Of a stretch of DNA of 64,000 nucleotides, positions 36,606 to 45,129 are shown piece after piece. The translations under genes were made by a program, and so were the position numbers. Below the pieces are notes generated by a model. That model worked only from the letters and a program-made list of their open reading frames with translations. It did no database searches and was not told the DNA's origin. Each line of letters starts with the position of its first letter. The first letter of the stretch is position 1. This DNA is from Rhodospirillum rubrum ATCC 11170 (GTDB lineage Bacteria > Pseudomonadota > Alphaproteobacteria > Rhodospirillales > Rhodospirillaceae): contig NC_007643.1 of NCBI RefSeq assembly GCF_000013085.1, positions 629,001 through 693,000 on the forward strand, read 5' to 3'.

Positions 36606-37852
36606 GCGCTGACCACTTCGGGCGGCGGCAGAACGGAGCCGCCATCCACATAGCGCCAATCGACCATCACCCCTTTGCCATCGCGCAGGGCCGTGCGGCC
36701 GACCCAGGCGCCCATGGTCGACTGGTGATCGCTGGCGCGGAAGGAAAGCGGCCCCATCGGGGTGGAAAACGCCATGTCCTTAAGGGTCTCGACCAGGGTT
36801 TCACTTTCGGTGCCGCCGGCCTTTTCAAAGGCGACGGCCATCGCCGTTAGGGTGTTATAGCCCACCAGCGAGCCGACGAAGGGATCTTCCTTCCAGCGGG
36901 CGCGATAGGCCTCGACGAAGGCGCGGTGCGGCGCGGTGTCGATATCGTACCAGGGATAACCGGTGACGATCCAGCCCTCGGGCGCCTCGTCCTTGAGCGG
37001 GTTGAGATATTCCGGCTCGCCGGTCAGCATGCTGACCACCTGACGGCCGGCGAACAACCCGCGCACCCGTCCCTCGCGCACGAATTTCGGCAGATCGGCG
37101 CCAAACAGCACATTGAAGAGGCCCTCGGGTTCGGCCTGCTGCAGGGCCTGAACGGTGGGGCCGGCGTCAAGCTTGTAAAGGGCGGGCCATTGCTCGGCGA
37201 CGAAGGTCACCTCGGGGCGGGCGGCCAGCAGCAGTTCCTTGAAGCGGGCCACCGCCGACTGGCCATATTCGTAATTGGGGGCGATGGTCGCCCACCGGGT
37301 GATCGGTAGCTTCGCCGCTTCGGCCGCCAGCATCGCCGCCTGCATATAGGTGCTCGGCCGCAGGCGATAGGTATAGCGGTTGCCCTTTTCCCAGGTCAGG
37401 GCGTCGGTCAAGGGCTCGGAGGCCATGAACAACACCTTGCGCTGGCGGGCGAAATCCGACACCGCCAGACCGACATGGGACAGGAAGGTGCCGGCCAGGG
37501 CGTGGACGCCGTGGCGGGTCAGCAACTCCTGGGCGGCGGTCACCGCCTTGCCCGGATCGCCGCCGTCGTCGCGGCTGATGACCTCCAGCGGCCGGCCGCC
37601 CAGCAACCCGCCGGCGGCGTTGATCTGCTCCACCGCCAGTTGCCAGCCGTTGCGATAGGGCAGGGTGAAGGCCGGAATCTGGCTGTAGCTGTTGATCTCG
37701 CCGATGCGAATCGCCTCGGCGGCCTGGGCCCGGCGGATCGCCGGCGCGGCCAGCCCCAGAATGCCGGCGGCCGATCCGGCGAGAAAGGCCCGTCGCCCCA
37801 CCCCGGAGGCCGGTTTTTTCAAAGCCGTCCGCGCGGCTGGCTGCTTGTTCAT
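36587..37852 (-). CDS. ABC-type branched-chain amino-acid-like substrate-binding protein
   Basis: 421 residues. It starts with a twin-arginine signal (SGVGRRAFLAGSAAGILGLA, then APAIRRAQA) and continues as a periplasmic type I binding protein of the LivJ/amide family: IRIGEINSYSQIPAFTLPYR, then GWQLAVEQINAAGGLLGGRP with ISRDDGGDPGKAVTAAQELL. The second lobe has APEGWIVTGYPWYDIDTAPH. Ligands of this family include branched-chain amino acids, amides, urea and aromatic acids; which one applies is unknown. No permease or ATPase genes adjoin it. Instead it is followed by, and overlaps, the S1 protease gene. Confidence 0.9.
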   Translation of the reverse strand: MNKQPAARTALKKPASGVGRRAFLAGSAAGILGLAAPAIRRAQAAEAIRIGEINSYSQIPAFTLPYRNGWQLAVEQINAAGGLLGGRPLEVISRDDGGDPGKAVTAAQELLTRHGVHALAGTFLSHVGLAVSDFARQRKVLFMASEPLTDALTWEKGNRYTYRLRPSTYMQAAMLAAEAAKLPITRWATIAPNYEYGQSAVARFKELLLAARPEVTFVAEQWPALYKLDAGPTVQALQQAEPEGLFNVLFGADLPKFVREGRVRGLFAGRQVVSMLTGEPEYLNPLKDEAPEGWIVTGYPWYDIDTAPHRAFVEAYRARWKEDPFVGSLVGYNTLTAMAVAFEKAGGTESETLVETLKDMAFSTPMGPLSFRASDHQSTMGAWVGRTALRDGKGVMVDWRYVDGGSVLPPPEVVSAWRPAG

Positions 37853-38040
37853 GATCGGTTTTCCCCGCCCATCAAGAAATGCTCAAAATGACTATTTCCA
37901 CTTGGTTGGGGACTGTCAAGGCTGGCGGGGTGGTCGCGCGCAAAAGAAGATTGGCTGAAGCGGCCGCGAACCGCTACCATAGGCGGTAAGCCAGAATGGC
38001 TGAAGTAATCTACGCTCGGGTGTTCGGAGGAAACTGAACC

Positions 38041-39165
38041 ATGACGATGTCCATTGACGGGGCCGCTTCGGCCCGGGTGTCGGCGCGCGCGGCGGACAAG
38101 TTCAAGGCCCTTCTCGCCGCCGCCGCCAAAGAGGCCAAACAGGCCGCCGACCAGCGCAAATCCGCCCAAGGCGATCGCGTCGAGTCGGCCTCCAGCAAAA
38201 TCCAAAGCGCCTATGATGCCCAGGGACGGCTTATCGCCGAGCGGGCGGCGCTTGAGCGCCTGGAAAAGGCCAAGGAGGCCGGCCGCAAGCTGTTGGAGGG
38301 CATCGAAGAGGTGACCCGTCAGGCCAAGGCGACCCGCGCGTCGCTGGCCAATAATCGCAAAGAGGCGGCCAAGGAACGCATCCGCCAGATCAAGCAGCAA
38401 TTGCAGACCCTGCGCGCCCTGGCTGCCGCCGATCCCAAGGGCACGGCCAAGCGCGTCGCCCAGCTTGCCCGGGAACTGGCTTCGGCGGCCAAGGAGTATT
38501 CCTCGGCCGGCGGCGGCGGCGCGGGCGAAGGCGCCCTCTCTGGTGGCGCTTCCACGCCTTCGGCCATCGCCTCCGCCGGATCGGAGGCGGCGAACGCGAC
38601 CTCCGACAAGGCGGCCGAGGCGGCGAAGGCGCAAGCGGCCGAGGCGCCCGCCTCCGCAGCCGTCGTCGCTCCGGCCCCGGCCAGCGCCGGTCAGGCGGAG
38701 AGCGCCGACAAGAGCGAGGCTGCGGCGGGCGAGGACACGGGGGAGAAGGCCGCGCCGGGCAAGGCCGAGGCCAAGGCGGCGACGGCGTCGTTGGGCCAAA
38801 GCGACAAAAGCGGCGACCCGTCGTTCAAGGACGAAGTGAAGCGGCTGATGCGCGAGTTGAAGGCCCTTTACGCATTGGCCAAGCGTCTGGCCCAGCGCCG
38901 GGGGGCCAGCGAACAGGACTTCGCCCAAACCGATAAGGATATGCGGCAGGCCGGATTCGATGTCGAGGCGGCGCTGGCGCAAGTGGCGTCGCCAAGTGGC
39001 GCCGATGCGGGCGGGTCTACCGAAGGAGAGGCGGGCGAAGGAGAGGCGGGCGAAGGAGAGGGGATGGCCGAGGCTGACGGCGCGGCCGAGGATGTCGCCG
39101 CTGTCGACATGCCCCCCGATGTGAGCGCCGCGGCGGCCTTGCCGACGGTCTCGATTCTGGTGTGA
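38041..39165 (+). CDS. Ala/Glu-rich coiled-coil protein of unknown function
   Basis: 374 residues, family not recognised. Residues 10-150 are almost all helical and highly charged (QGRLIAERAALERLEKAKEA; KEAAKERIRQIKQQLQTLRA), consistent with coiled coil. Residues 150-255 are a flexible Ala/Ser/Gly linker. A second helical piece follows (PSFKDEVKRLMRELKALYAL), then an acidic tail with EGEAG repeats and a hydrophobic ending. No signal peptide or membrane segment. GGAGG ribosome-binding site; no operon partner. The gene has strong GC-rich codon use like its neighbours, so it is native. A structural or cell-surface-associated role is only a guess. Confidence 0.75.
   Translation: MTMSIDGAASARVSARAADKFKALLAAAAKEAKQAADQRKSAQGDRVESASSKIQSAYDAQGRLIAERAALERLEKAKEAGRKLLEGIEEVTRQAKATRASLANNRKEAAKERIRQIKQQLQTLRALAAADPKGTAKRVAQLARELASAAKEYSSAGGGGAGEGALSGGASTPSAIASAGSEAANATSDKAAEAAKAQAAEAPASAAVVAPAPASAGQAESADKSEAAAGEDTGEKAAPGKAEAKAATASLGQSDKSGDPSFKDEVKRLMRELKALYALAKRLAQRRGASEQDFAQTDKDMRQAGFDVEAALAQVASPSGADAGGSTEGEAGEGEAGEGEGMAEADGAAEDVAAVDMPPDVSAAAALPTVSILV
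39022..39063 (+). repeat. 15-bp in-frame tandem repeat encoding EGEAG
   Basis: GAAGGAGAGGCGGGC is repeated at 39022 and 39037, with a partial third unit at 39052, inside the coiled-coil gene. The unit is a multiple of three, so copy-number change keeps the frame. Confidence 0.85.
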
Positions 39166-39232
39166 CCGTCCACCAGCGGCGAGCGGAGAGGGTCGGGGGG
39201 CCGGCTCCGCCCGCCGTCGTTTTGGAGAGGTC

Positions 39233-39568
39233 TTATTTCGACTGGGGCGCGGCCATAAGCTGGCTTTGGGGAACCTTGAGGGTCACGCCCGAGGTGCCGT
39301 GGTCGAACTGCTCGTTGCCGACCATCAGGCTGGGACCGGCGTCGGTCTGCACGATGATATCGGTGATCTTGCCGACGCCATCGGCATTGGCCCTGGTGAC
39401 CGTGCCGATTTTCTTGCCCGCCTGATCGAAGACCGGCAGGGCCTCCCAGGCGGCGAGTTTGTCGGACTTCATGTCGGACGAGGAGCCGCCTCCCGAGTCC
39501 TGGGCCAGAGCGGGAACCACGAGCAGGGCGGTGGTCAGGCCGAGGGCGGCTAACGTTTTGTGGACCAT
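39233..39568 (-). CDS. Small exported PRC-barrel-like protein
   Basis: 111 residues from the ATG at 39568 with GGAG nine bases before it. The signal peptide is KTLAALGLTTALLVVPALA, cut before QDSGGG. After a Ser/Gly linker, residues 40-111 resemble a PRC-barrel: LPVFDQAGKKIGTVTRANAD, then GVGKITDIIVQTDAGPSLMV and a SGVTLKVPQSQLM strand. Such domains bind small partners or protein surfaces; here the periplasmic location is predicted. Function unknown. It lies alone between two convergent/divergent neighbours. Confidence 0.75.
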   Translation of the reverse strand: MVHKTLAALGLTTALLVVPALAQDSGGGSSSDMKSDKLAAWEALPVFDQAGKKIGTVTRANADGVGKITDIIVQTDAGPSLMVGNEQFDHGTSGVTLKVPQSQLMAAPQSK

Positions 39569-39705
39569 GGGGGAAATCTCCGAGATGAGGGTCAAGGATG
39601 GGTCTTGTCGAAACAGACCCGGGTCCTTAACCCTTAAAGGGTGATTTCCGTTCCTGAAAATCCAGGGGTGTGTCTTTTCCGGGGCGAAACGGTGCGGGAT
39701 TTAAG

Positions 39706-39742
39706 GCGCAGACGCCCGGCCGCTTTCGCCGGGCGTCTGCGC
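39706..39742 (-). terminator. Strong hairpin after the Nfn-like gene
   Basis: GCGCAGACGCCCGG and its exact complement pair over 14 bp with a 9-base loop, 12 bases past the stop at 39754. There is no real T-run, but the stem is the strongest in this region and likely ends or protects the transcript. Confidence 0.65.
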
Positions 39743-39753
39743 TGCAAGCGGTT

Positions 39754-42700
39754 TCAGGCGACGCCGGCGGGTTCGCGCCGGGCCTGGGGGGGCGGGGCGT
39801 CCGGGGGGGCGCCGCGTTTGCCCAGGTGGCGCAAACATCGGTCGATCCAGGCGCGGGTCAGCTTCTCGGCAAGGCTGTTTTGCCCCAGGCGCTGGGCCAG
39901 GGCCGGGAAATCGACCTCGTCCAAAGGCAAGTCCTGGTTGAAGCAGGTGAAGACGATGCGGGTCTCGCCGGTTTGCGGATCGGTGAGCGGCTGAAGGCAC
40001 TGGCCGCAGATTTCCTTCATCATGCATTGCATCGGCGAATTGATCGAGCCGATGGCGACGTGGCGGGAATTGAGGTGGGGGGCCAGCACGCCATGGCGGG
40101 CTTCGGCGATGGCCCGCATCATGCGGTCCGAGCCGATGGCGATCACCCGGTCGACCTCGGACAGGGCGATCGGCGGCGTTCCCAACCGGCCCTCGGCATA
40201 GGCGACCATGGCGTCGACGATGGTGCCGGTGACGGTGAAATCACCGGGGCGCTCGGGCACGAAGCCCGGCGTCTCGTCGCAGCACCAAACGATGGTGTCG
40301 GCGGCGGCATGGATATCGTCGATGCGGTAGCGGTCGGCCAGCCCCTTGTAGCCGGCGAAATACAGAACCTTGCACCCCTCCGCCCGCATCGCCTTGCCGA
40401 TCGAGAACAGCACGGCGTTGCCCAGCCCGCCACCGGCCAGCAGCACGGTTTCGCCGGCGCCGATTTCGGTGGGCGATCCGGTCGGCCCCATCAGCACCAC
40501 CGGCTCGCCCAGGCGCAGATGGGCGCAGAGATCGGAGGATCCGCCCATTTCCAGCACGATCACCGACAGCAAGCCGGCCTCGCGGTCGACCCAGGCCCCG
40601 GTCAGCGCCAGTCCCTCCATCGCCAGGGTGGTGCCATCGACGCGCGCGGCTTGGCGCTCGAAGTTCTGCAGGCGGTAGAACTGCCCGGGGCGGAAGCGCC
40701 TTGCCGCCTGGGGGGCGTGCAAGGTGATTTCGACGATCGTCGGGGTATGGCGGGTGATGGCATGGACGGTGGGGCGCAGCGTGGCGTTCATCGCCGCCAG
40801 CAGGGCCGCGCCATCGCCCTTGGGCGGCGGGCGGTTTTCCATCAGGGCGCCGATCACCGGGTAACCCTGTTTGGCCGAGGCCATGGCGGTCACGACATTG
40901 CCGGCATAGGACGGATGGAGATCGCCAAAGAAGCTGATGCCGGTGCCATCGGCGCGGGCGTCCAGCAGCACCTGGGGCTCGTTGGGCTTGGGGCGGCGCT
41001 CGGGGGAGACCGGCCGGCCGTTGGCATCGACGGCGCGGAAATACTTGCCGTCGAGAACGATGGCCCCGGTCTCGCGGGCCAGCACCGTATTGGGAACCGT
41101 GCCGGCGGCGACGATGACGGCGCGGGCGGCCACGCTGACCTCGGCCCCTGTCTGGCCGTGGCGCAGGCGCAGGGCCCGGGCATGGCCATAGGCGTCGAGC
41201 TCGACCTCGAGCGGGGAGAGGTGCTCGGCGATGGTAATGCCCTCTTCCAGGGCCTTCGCCACCTCCTCGTGGTTGTTGCGATAGGCCGGAGAGTCGGTCA
41301 GGCCCCGGCGGTAATAGAGGCTGGCGCCACCCCATTGGCGCAGCAGGTCAAGGACGCGGGCCGGCCGGCCCTCGCCCTCGGCCAGGGCCCGTTCGGCGCG
41401 GATCTGGCGGGCGTGGTCGAGGAATTCGCTCGCCACCTCGTGATCCTCGGCGCTCCAGCCGGCGCGCACGGCGGCTTCGCCGCGCTCGGCGACCAGGGTC
41501 TCGTAGCGCGCCAGGAACTTCTCGACCTGGACCGGGTAATAAGCCAGGGCCTCGGTACAGGCGTCAACGGCGGTCAGCCCGCCGCCGATCACCGCCACCG
41601 GCAGGCGCAGCTGCAGATTGGCCACCGAATCGCCGCGCGCCGCGCCGGTCAGCTGCAGGCCCATCAGGAAATCCGAGGCCTGACGGACGCCACGGGCCAA
41701 ACCGTTGCGCATCGGCACGATGGTTGGCTTGCCCGCCCCCATGCACAGGGCGACATGGTCGAAGCCCAGCGCGAAGGCGTCATCGGGGGTCAGGGTGCCA
41801 CCCAGGCGCACGCCGCCGATCATCGAAAAATTGCGGCGGCGTTCAAGCAGCAGGCGGATGATGGTCAGGAAGTTCTTGTCCCAGCGCACGGTGATGCCGT
41901 ATTCGGCCACACCGCCGAAGCCGCCCATCACCCGATTGCCCAGGCGCTCGCGGATCTGGTTGATATCGCGGATCGGATGGAAGGGCACCGCATTGCCCAG
42001 GGCGTCGACGCCCGAGAGTTCGGGATCGAGCGGTTCGATCTTCAGGCCGTCGACCGCCAGAACCCAGTGACCCTCGTTGAGCAGGTGGTGGGATAGGCTG
42101 TAGCCGGCCGGGCCCAGGCCGACGACCAGCACCTTGCGGCCGCTGTCGGGCAACGGCAGGGGGCGTTGCAGATTAAGCGGGTTCCAGCGGGTGAGCAGGC
42201 CATAGATCTCGAAGCCCCAGGGCAGGGCGAGAACATCCTTGAGGCCGCGGGTTTCGATCTCGGGGATATCGACGGGCTTGTGCTGCTGCTTCTGATAGAT
42301 GCAGGCCACCATGCAGTCGTTGCAGATCCGGTGGCCGGTGCCCGCGCACAGCGGGTTATCAAGGGTGATGATGGCCAGGGCGCCGATCGGCAATCCCTTG
42401 GCCTTGATCTCGTTCATTTCCGAGATGCGTTCGCACAAGGGGCAGCCCAGCATCTCGCGGCCCAGCGGATTGGTGAGCAAGGCCCCGGTCTTGCGCTCGC
42501 GCAGACCGTGGGCGCAGCTGTCATTGCCCTGGTGATGGCAGTAGATGCAGTAATGGGCCTCGTCCAGGCCATGGGCCAGATCGCAGCCGCGATCGGTCAG
42601 ATCAAACCCGGCCCGCTCGCGCCGCTCTTCGCCGGCCAGGGCTAGGTGGGTGACCCCCTCGGTGGTTTCGGCGGCCAAGGGCACAAGGTGGGCGTAGTCG

Positions 42701-43314
42701 TGGGTGGGGGGCTGGTGGAACAAGATCCCGCCGCCAAAGGCCTCGTGGCCGGCTTGGGTCTGGGCGGCCCAGGCGGCGAAACGGGCGGCGAGATCAAGGG
42801 CGGCGGCATTGGCCGCCTCGTCCGTAAGCCAGCCCGTCACGCGACGGGCGAAGGTGTCTTCATCGCGCGGCGAGGCGCCAAGCAGGGGCGTCAGGGCCTC
42901 GATCAGGGCTTCGCCGTCGAAGGTCTCGGCCTCGGCGGCGCGGTGGCGCTTACAGGCGATGCGCTGGACGAACAGGCGCTTGCACGAAAACAAGGGCTCA
43001 AGCGCCCGGTGGCGGGCGGCGCTGTCGTCGAGGGCCGGGCTGATGGCGAACAGCTTGCCGACGAAGGCGTCAAGGGCCGGGGCCAGGGCGGTGATCAAGG
43101 CGCTCTCGGCCGCCGTGGTCAGGGCGTCGGGGACCGAGCGGGCGTCTTCCAGTTCCTGGGCCAGGGCGGGGCTGGAGGCCTCCAGATCGGCAAGGAAGGC
43201 GGCGTCGATCCGTTCAAGCCCGTCGTCCGCATAGAGATCGGCGAAGGTGAAGCCCAGGCCGATCGGCGTGGCAAGGCTGGGGGGGGTGCCTGTGTCGTCG
43301 GGAGTCGCGCGCAT
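39754..43314 (-). CDS. Nfn-like fused flavin/Fe-S NAD(P)H oxidoreductase
   Basis: 1186 residues, a fusion. About 1-245 is a helical domain I do not recognise. Cysteine clusters follow (HYCIYCHHQGNDSC near 254-265, GCPLCE near 290, RICNDCMVACIYQ near 335), apt for Fe-S centres. Then comes a GltD-like flavoprotein with an FAD fingerprint VLVVGLGPAGYSLSHH (about 400) and an NAD(P) fingerprint VAVIGGGLTAVDA (about 575). The last 330 residues are a ferredoxin-NADP-reductase/PyrK-like module: RFRPGQFYRLQNFE, the nucleotide site LLAGGGLGNAVLFSIGK, and Cys ligands CMMKEICGQC plus a later Cys (about 1100-1125). GltD-like plus PyrK-like is the composition of electron-bifurcating NfnAB, here in one chain. 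Bifurcation itself is inference. Confidence 0.75.
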   Translation of the reverse strand: MRATPDDTGTPPSLATPIGLGFTFADLYADDGLERIDAAFLADLEASSPALAQELEDARSVPDALTTAAESALITALAPALDAFVGKLFAISPALDDSAARHRALEPLFSCKRLFVQRIACKRHRAAEAETFDGEALIEALTPLLGASPRDEDTFARRVTGWLTDEAANAAALDLAARFAAWAAQTQAGHEAFGGGILFHQPPTHDYAHLVPLAAETTEGVTHLALAGEERRERAGFDLTDRGCDLAHGLDEAHYCIYCHHQGNDSCAHGLRERKTGALLTNPLGREMLGCPLCERISEMNEIKAKGLPIGALAIITLDNPLCAGTGHRICNDCMVACIYQKQQHKPVDIPEIETRGLKDVLALPWGFEIYGLLTRWNPLNLQRPLPLPDSGRKVLVVGLGPAGYSLSHHLLNEGHWVLAVDGLKIEPLDPELSGVDALGNAVPFHPIRDINQIRERLGNRVMGGFGGVAEYGITVRWDKNFLTIIRLLLERRRNFSMIGGVRLGGTLTPDDAFALGFDHVALCMGAGKPTIVPMRNGLARGVRQASDFLMGLQLTGAARGDSVANLQLRLPVAVIGGGLTAVDACTEALAYYPVQVEKFLARYETLVAERGEAAVRAGWSAEDHEVASEFLDHARQIRAERALAEGEGRPARVLDLLRQWGGASLYYRRGLTDSPAYRNNHEEVAKALEEGITIAEHLSPLEVELDAYGHARALRLRHGQTGAEVSVAARAVIVAAGTVPNTVLARETGAIVLDGKYFRAVDANGRPVSPERRPKPNEPQVLLDARADGTGISFFGDLHPSYAGNVVTAMASAKQGYPVIGALMENRPPPKGDGAALLAAMNATLRPTVHAITRHTPTIVEITLHAPQAARRFRPGQFYRLQNFERQAARVDGTTLAMEGLALTGAWVDREAGLLSVIVLEMGGSSDLCAHLRLGEPVVLMGPTGSPTEIGAGETVLLAGGGLGNAVLFSIGKAMRAEGCKVLYFAGYKGLADRYRIDDIHAAADTIVWCCDETPGFVPERPGDFTVTGTIVDAMVAYAEGRLGTPPIALSEVDRVIAIGSDRMMRAIAEARHGVLAPHLNSRHVAIGSINSPMQCMMKEICGQCLQPLTDPQTGETRIVFTCFNQDLPLDEVDFPALAQRLGQNSLAEKLTRAWIDRCLRHLGKRGAPPDAPPPQARREPAGVA

Positions 43315-43435
43315 GGCCGGGTCCTGTCCTTACCCTGATGACAGGTCGGTCGCGCGGAGCCGTTCTGGGTCGCGTTTCCGACCTCGATTGCCCTCACTCT
43401 ACCCCCTGGCGGGCGCGGGCGTCGACAGAAAGAAC

Positions 43436-43460
43436 CCTGGAAAGTTGTGGAGATTCCAGG
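43436..43460. other. Small hairpin in the Nfn-like/tldD divergent gap
   Basis: CCTGGAA and TTCCAGG pair around an 11-base loop, in the 278-base gap between the two divergent genes. It may be an operator or leader structure; no family match was recognised and no clear promoter was identified beside it. Confidence 0.35.
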
Positions 43461-43592
43461 CTTCGGCGTTTTTGAGCGAAAGGGCGCCGATTGGGCGCTT
43501 TCCCTTGACCCGGGCGATCGAGACCAAATCTAATCAGCATCGTCAAGGAGTCGGCCCGCCGCTCCGTCCGCCGTTCCGCCAGGGAGTTTCCA

Positions 43593-45035
43593 ATGTCCGA
43601 TACCATCACCACCGACGCCTTGTTCTTTGGGGCGGGCGGGCTTGACCGGGCGGAAACCGCCCGCATGGTCGATCACGCCCTTGATGGCAGCGATGACGGC
43701 GAATTGTTCCTGGAATATCGCCAGAGCGAAAGCTTTTCCCTCGATGACGGCCGCATTCGCGGCGCCAGCTTCGATACCACCCAGGGGTTCGGCCTGCGCG
43801 CCGTCAGCGGCGAGGCGGTGGGCTTCGCCCATGCCAGCACCCTTGATCAGGGCGCCTTGAAGCGGGCGGTGGAGACCGTGCGCGCCGTGCGCGGCGGCGC
43901 CTCGGGAACGGTGGCCCTGCCGCCCGCCGCCACCAACCGGGCGCTCTACACCCCCGACAACCCGCTTGATCGCATCGATTTCACCACCAAGGTCGAAACC
44001 CTGTCGGCCATCGACGCCCATGCCCGCTCGCGCGATCCCAAGGTGGTGCAGGTCATGGCCTCGCTGACCGGCTCGTGGCAGGCCGTGCGCATTCTGGGGG
44101 CGGGCGGGCGTGACGTCTCGGATCTGCGGCCGCTGGTCCGTCTCAATGTCTCGGTGGTGGTCGAAGGCGCCAACGGCCGGCGCGAGACCGGCTCGCACGG
44201 CCTGGGCGGCCGGGTCGGCTATGACGGCCTGCTTGAGGAGAGCACCTGGAAGGCCGCCGTCGAGGAGGCCCTGCGTCAGGCCCTGGTCAATCTCGAGTCC
44301 ATCGATGCCCCGGCCGGCGAGATGCCGGTGGTTCTCGGGCCGGGCTGGCCGGGCATCCTGTTACACGAAGCCATCGGCCATGGGCTTGAAGGCGACGGCA
44401 ACCGCAAGGGTACCTCGGCCTTTTCCGAAGGGTTGGGCAAGCGGGTGGCCGCGCCCGGCGTGACCATCGTCGATGACGGCACCATCGCCGATCGTCGCGG
44501 CTCGCTGTCGATCGATGACGAGGGCACGCCGACGGCGCGCACGGTGATCATCGAAGACGGCATCCTGACGGGCTATCTGCAAGACCGCCTGAACGCCCGG
44601 TTGATGGGGATGAAGCCGACGGGCAACGGCCGGCGCCAGTCCTATGCCCACCACCCGCTGCCGCGCATGACCAATACCTTCATGCTGGCCGGCGCCGATG
44701 ATCCGGCGGCGATCCTCGGCTCGGTCAAGCGCGGGCTTTATGCGGTGAACTTCGGTGGCGGACAGGTCGACACCACTTCCGGCAAGTTCGTCTTCAGCGC
44801 GTCGGAAGCCTATCTGATCGAAAACGGCCGCATCGGCGCCCCGGTCAAGGGAGCGACGCTGATCGGCAATGGTCCCGATGTTCTGACCCGGGTGTCGATG
44901 GTCGGCAATGATCTGGCCCTTGATCCCGGCATCGGCACCTGTGGCAAGGAAGGCCAGGGCGTGCCCGTCGGCGTCGGTCAGCCGACCCTGAAGGTCGACA
45001 GCCTGACGGTCGGCGGCACGGCGGTCGCCGCCTGA
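43593..45035 (+). CDS. tldD: TldD metalloprotease subunit
   Basis: 480 residues, full length for TldD. The zinc motif HExxxH is present in ILLHEAIGHGLEGDGN. Other family stretches are SVVVEGANGRRETGSHGLGG, VTIVDDGTIADRRGSLSIDD and NGRRQSYAHHPLPRMTNTFM. TldD pairs with PmbA/TldE to form a cytosolic protease that degrades unfolded peptides and trims modified peptides. The partner pmbA is in this window at 53439, eight kilobases away, instead of adjacent. AGGGAG ribosome-binding site. Followed by stable hairpins. Confidence 0.96.
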   Translation: MSDTITTDALFFGAGGLDRAETARMVDHALDGSDDGELFLEYRQSESFSLDDGRIRGASFDTTQGFGLRAVSGEAVGFAHASTLDQGALKRAVETVRAVRGGASGTVALPPAATNRALYTPDNPLDRIDFTTKVETLSAIDAHARSRDPKVVQVMASLTGSWQAVRILGAGGRDVSDLRPLVRLNVSVVVEGANGRRETGSHGLGGRVGYDGLLEESTWKAAVEEALRQALVNLESIDAPAGEMPVVLGPGWPGILLHEAIGHGLEGDGNRKGTSAFSEGLGKRVAAPGVTIVDDGTIADRRGSLSIDDEGTPTARTVIIEDGILTGYLQDRLNARLMGMKPTGNGRRQSYAHHPLPRMTNTFMLAGADDPAAILGSVKRGLYAVNFGGGQVDTTSGKFVFSASEAYLIENGRIGAPVKGATLIGNGPDVLTRVSMVGNDLALDPGIGTCGKEGQGVPVGVGQPTLKVDSLTVGGTAVAA

Positions 45036-45040
45036 GGGAA

Positions 45041-45061
45041 GGGGGGGCTGAGCCTCCCCCC
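45041..45061 (+). terminator. tldD-proximal hairpin
   Basis: A G-run and C-run (GGGGGGG/CCCCCC) with an inner GGC-TGA-GCC pairing form a GC-only hairpin starting five bases past the tldD stop. No T-run follows. Confidence 0.45.
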
Positions 45062-45081
45062 TCAAAGAGCGGGATAGTTCC

Positions 45082-45107
45082 AAGGGGACGCGCGTGAGCG
45101 TCCCCTT
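45082..45107. terminator. Hairpin between convergent tldD and chemoreceptor gene
   Basis: AAGGGGACGC and GCGTCCCCTT form a perfect 10-bp stem with a 6-base loop. It lies between two converging stops and could serve either strand. Confidence 0.6.
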
Positions 45108-45129
45108 GAAGGGTGTTGGCGCGGGTGGC

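Noticed and set aside
39670-42096. An 808-codon plus-strand frame opposite the Nfn-like gene
   Set aside because: Antisense shadow; the opposite strand shows clear FAD, NAD and Cys motifs.
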